From: Akanthomyces muscarius | Taxonomy: Eukaryota; Ascomycota; Sordariomycetes; Hypocreales; Cordycipitaceae | Assembly (NCBI RefSeq): GCF_028009165.1 | Contig: NW_026611615.1 | Span: forward strand, 806,001 to 870,000 | Direction: 5' to 3' | DNA: 64,000 nt | Shown here: positions 62,330-64,000 of the stretch, one piece after another | Layout: each line of letters starts with the position of its first letter | Numbering within the stretch: position 1 is the stretch's first letter | Notes under the pieces: generated by a model | Database searches by the model: none | What the model was told of the DNA's origin: nothing | What the model saw: the letters and a program-made list of their open reading frames with translations, nothing else | Position numbers and translations under genes: made by a program

Positions 62330-64000
62330 ACACTGTAAATTGAGTTATCTAAGCTAGCTCGCTCGGGAATTTTCTAATAATACATTTAGAGAAAGTAATA
62401 GTAAAGAAAGAAAGTAAAAAGGAGAGTGTCCTAAGAAAGAGAGTATAGGGTAGGTAGTATAGGGTAGGAGGTAGTGTAGGGTAGGTGGAGGGAGGGTGCT
62501 AGAATATGTGTTCTAGCTGTGGAAGGTGCTAAGATGTGTGTTCTAGCTGATAGAGGCGCTAGAGTGTGTGTTCTAGCTGCTTGAGGCGCTAGAGTGTGTG
62601 TTCTAGCTAATAGAGGGCGCTAGAGTGTGTGTTCTAGCTGCTAGAAGGTGCTGGAATGTGTGTTCTAGCTGGTAGAGGGTGTTGGTATGGGTGTTATAGT
62701 GGGTGGAGGGGCGTTATAGTGGCTCTTAGTTGCCTAGGAGCTGCTGGGAGGCGGTTGGGGAGCTGGTTGACCGCTGGGAGCGCTGGGGTGGCTGCTGGGA
62801 GGCTGTTGTGCAGCGCTGGGAGCGCCGGAGAGGCGGCGGCGGGGAGGGGAGGTCCGGCAGGCCTTTAGCGGCTCTATTCCGGGCCTTCTGGGCGGCTGTC
62901 ATGGCCCTATATTCCCTCTGGAAGCGCTGGGACGAGGATTCCGGTGGCTGGGAGCCTTCTAAAGGCGCTGGAGAGCGCTGGGTTCCTTCCAACAGGTGCT
63001 GCATGTACCGGGAGGCGCCCGTGGGGCGCTGGGCGGCTGCTGTAGGCTCTGAAGGGCGCTGGGCGGCTGTTGCAGGCTCTGAAGGGCGCCGGGCGGCTGT
63101 TGCAGGCTCTGAAGGGCGCCGGGCGGCTGTTGCAGGCTCTGAAGGGCGCCGGGCGGCTGTTGCGGGCTCTGAAGGGCGCCGGGCGGCTGCTGCGGGCACT
63201 GAAGGGCGCTGGGCGGCTGCTGCAGGCACTGAAGAGCGCTGGGCGGCTGTTGTAGGCGCTGAAGAGCGCTGGGCGGCTGTTGTAGGCGCTGAAGAGCGCT
63301 GAAAGGACCGCTGGACGTGCTGGGGGGGCATGAGGGTCTGTGTGGCAGGTCCTCCCCGGAGCCCTTCGCGTATAGCGGCCCACGAGGTGCTAGGAGGCGG
63401 CTGCTTCCTAGCGATAGAGGCGCTAGAGTGTACCCGGGCTTTATAGAGCGCTAAAGAGACCATTGTGTCTAGCCAGGTGGCTGCCACAGGTCCTATAGTG
63501 GTCTGTAGGTCCTTATAGGTCTTCGTGGTAGCCTTTTCCATCAGGCCACCGGCAGAGATAATAATCGGGTAAAATTGGGGTCCTAGGGACCTGTATTTAG
63601 CCCTTTTAGCGTCTGCAGCCTCCTGTAGGGCCTTCTGGGGGTCCTCTCGTGCTGACGCCTTGTTTATAGCGACAATTTGGACGTCATAGTACCTAACCGA
63701 GCCATTTAAGGTTGTGGATAGGTCTGGGCGGAGGTCCTGGTTACCCTGGAGCTTCGGCTCGAGCTTTGGGTCCAGGGTAGCAACGGTTGCGTTAAACAGG
63801 GCCCTGACGATGGCGTTATGGCGGATTTGCCAGTGCCTTTCAGCGCCTTTACAGGTATCCTCGTGTCCTATCGTGACTATAGAGCCACAGTAGGTACAGG
63901 GTACGTTAAGTGGGCGTACAGGAAGAATAAGACGTACCCTAAGGCCTTCTGTCACTTGGAAGTCTGCTAGTTTGGTTTGTTTTGATGTTGGCAGCACTTC
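62330..64000 (-). mobile_element. Telomeric retrotransposon, third copy (5' part outside window)
   Basis: Same 3' end, minisatellite and reading frame as the full-length copy at 33257-38629, and the same orientation as both other copies. It runs off the right edge. Confidence 0.93.
62726..64000 (-). CDS. Retrotransposon protein, C-terminal part (runs off window)
   Basis: About 425 codons are visible, nearly identical to the last third of the protein at 33702-37706. They include the CCHC knuckle 'CTYCGSIVTIGHEDTC', the endonuclease 'RPDLSTTLNGS' segment, and the RPSEPATAAR repeat region, here with about nine copies against eight. Only a few substitutions are seen (for example an Asn-Val to Asn-Ala change after 'RALFN'), so the two elements separated recently although one is now about 25 kb inside the chromosome. 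No stop interrupts the frame. The N-terminal zinc fingers and reverse transcriptase would lie beyond 64000. Confidence 0.92.
   Translation of the reverse strand, partial: EVLPTSKQTKLADFQVTEGLRVRLILPVRPLNVPCTYCGSIVTIGHEDTCKGAERHWQIRHNAIVRALFNATVATLDPKLEPKLQGNQDLRPDLSTTLNGSVRYYDVQIVAINKASAREDPQKALQEAADAKRAKYRSLGPQFYPIIISAGGLMEKATTKTYKDLQTTIGPVAATWLDTMVSLALYKARVHSSASIARKQPPPSTSWAAIREGLRGGPATQTLMPPQHVQRSFQRSSAPTTAAQRSSAPTTAAQRSSVPAAAAQRPSVPAAAARRPSEPATAARRPSEPATAARRPSEPATAARRPSEPATAAQRPSEPTAAAQRPTGASRYMQHLLEGTQRSPAPLEGSQPPESSSQRFQREYRAMTAAQKARNRAAKGLPDLPSPPPPLRRSQRCTTASQQPPQRSQRSTSSPTASQQLLGN

Overview
The window is filamentous ascomycete (Pezizomycotina) DNA near a chromosome end. Genes carry short GT-AG introns with CTAAC-type branch sites. 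Several repeats show the C-to-T decay typical of repeat-induced point mutation (RIP). TTAGGG telomere repeats occur at about 33.2, 38.6, 61.7 and 62.3 kb. The G-rich strand runs left to right, so the chromosome end lies, or once lay, to the right. I cannot name the species.

0-12.7 kb holds ordinary accessory genes: the 5' part of an MFS transporter, a Zn2Cys6 transcription factor, an M20-family peptidase/amidohydrolase, a full-length but divergent Slt2-type MAP kinase, and a broken amino-acid permease. 12.7-21.6 kb holds three decayed terminal-inverted-repeat (TIR) transposons (one Mutator-like, with a perfect 46-bp TIR and a 9-bp target duplication), a broken protein-arginine deiminase gene and a scrap of a terpene synthase. 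21.8-27.8 kb is a small terpenoid-type cluster: a P450 divergent from a class I terpene synthase, followed by a LaeA-like methyltransferase.

27.8-33.2 kb is RIP-decayed DNA. By translation, 29.8-33.2 kb is a dead copy of the same gene family that is intact at 46-58 kb. It stops at an internal telomere tract. A full-length telomere-targeted non-LTR retrotransposon (MoTeR-like, minus strand, 1334-aa reverse transcriptase with a restriction-like endonuclease) follows at 33.3-38.6 kb, with telomere-like sequence on both sides. 39.4-44.9 kb carries two unrecognised genes.

46-58.2 kb carries three tandem paralogues. All share a domain in which I find the complete R-K-R-H-Y catalytic pattern of tyrosine recombinases: A (zinc fingers plus recombinase-like domain), B (the same plus a cysteine-rich tail), and C (the same domain fused to a RecQ-type telomere-linked helicase plus that tail). 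C is interrupted by one in-frame TAG. From the third codon of C to the start of the telomeric retrotransposons (54,153-61,710) I found no CT dinucleotide at all on the + strand, in coding and noncoding DNA alike, while AG is abundant. This one-strand loss is the most unusual signal in the window. 58-61.7 kb is subtelomeric repeat DNA. Telomere repeats then alternate with two more head-to-tail copies of the retrotransposon, the last running off the window.
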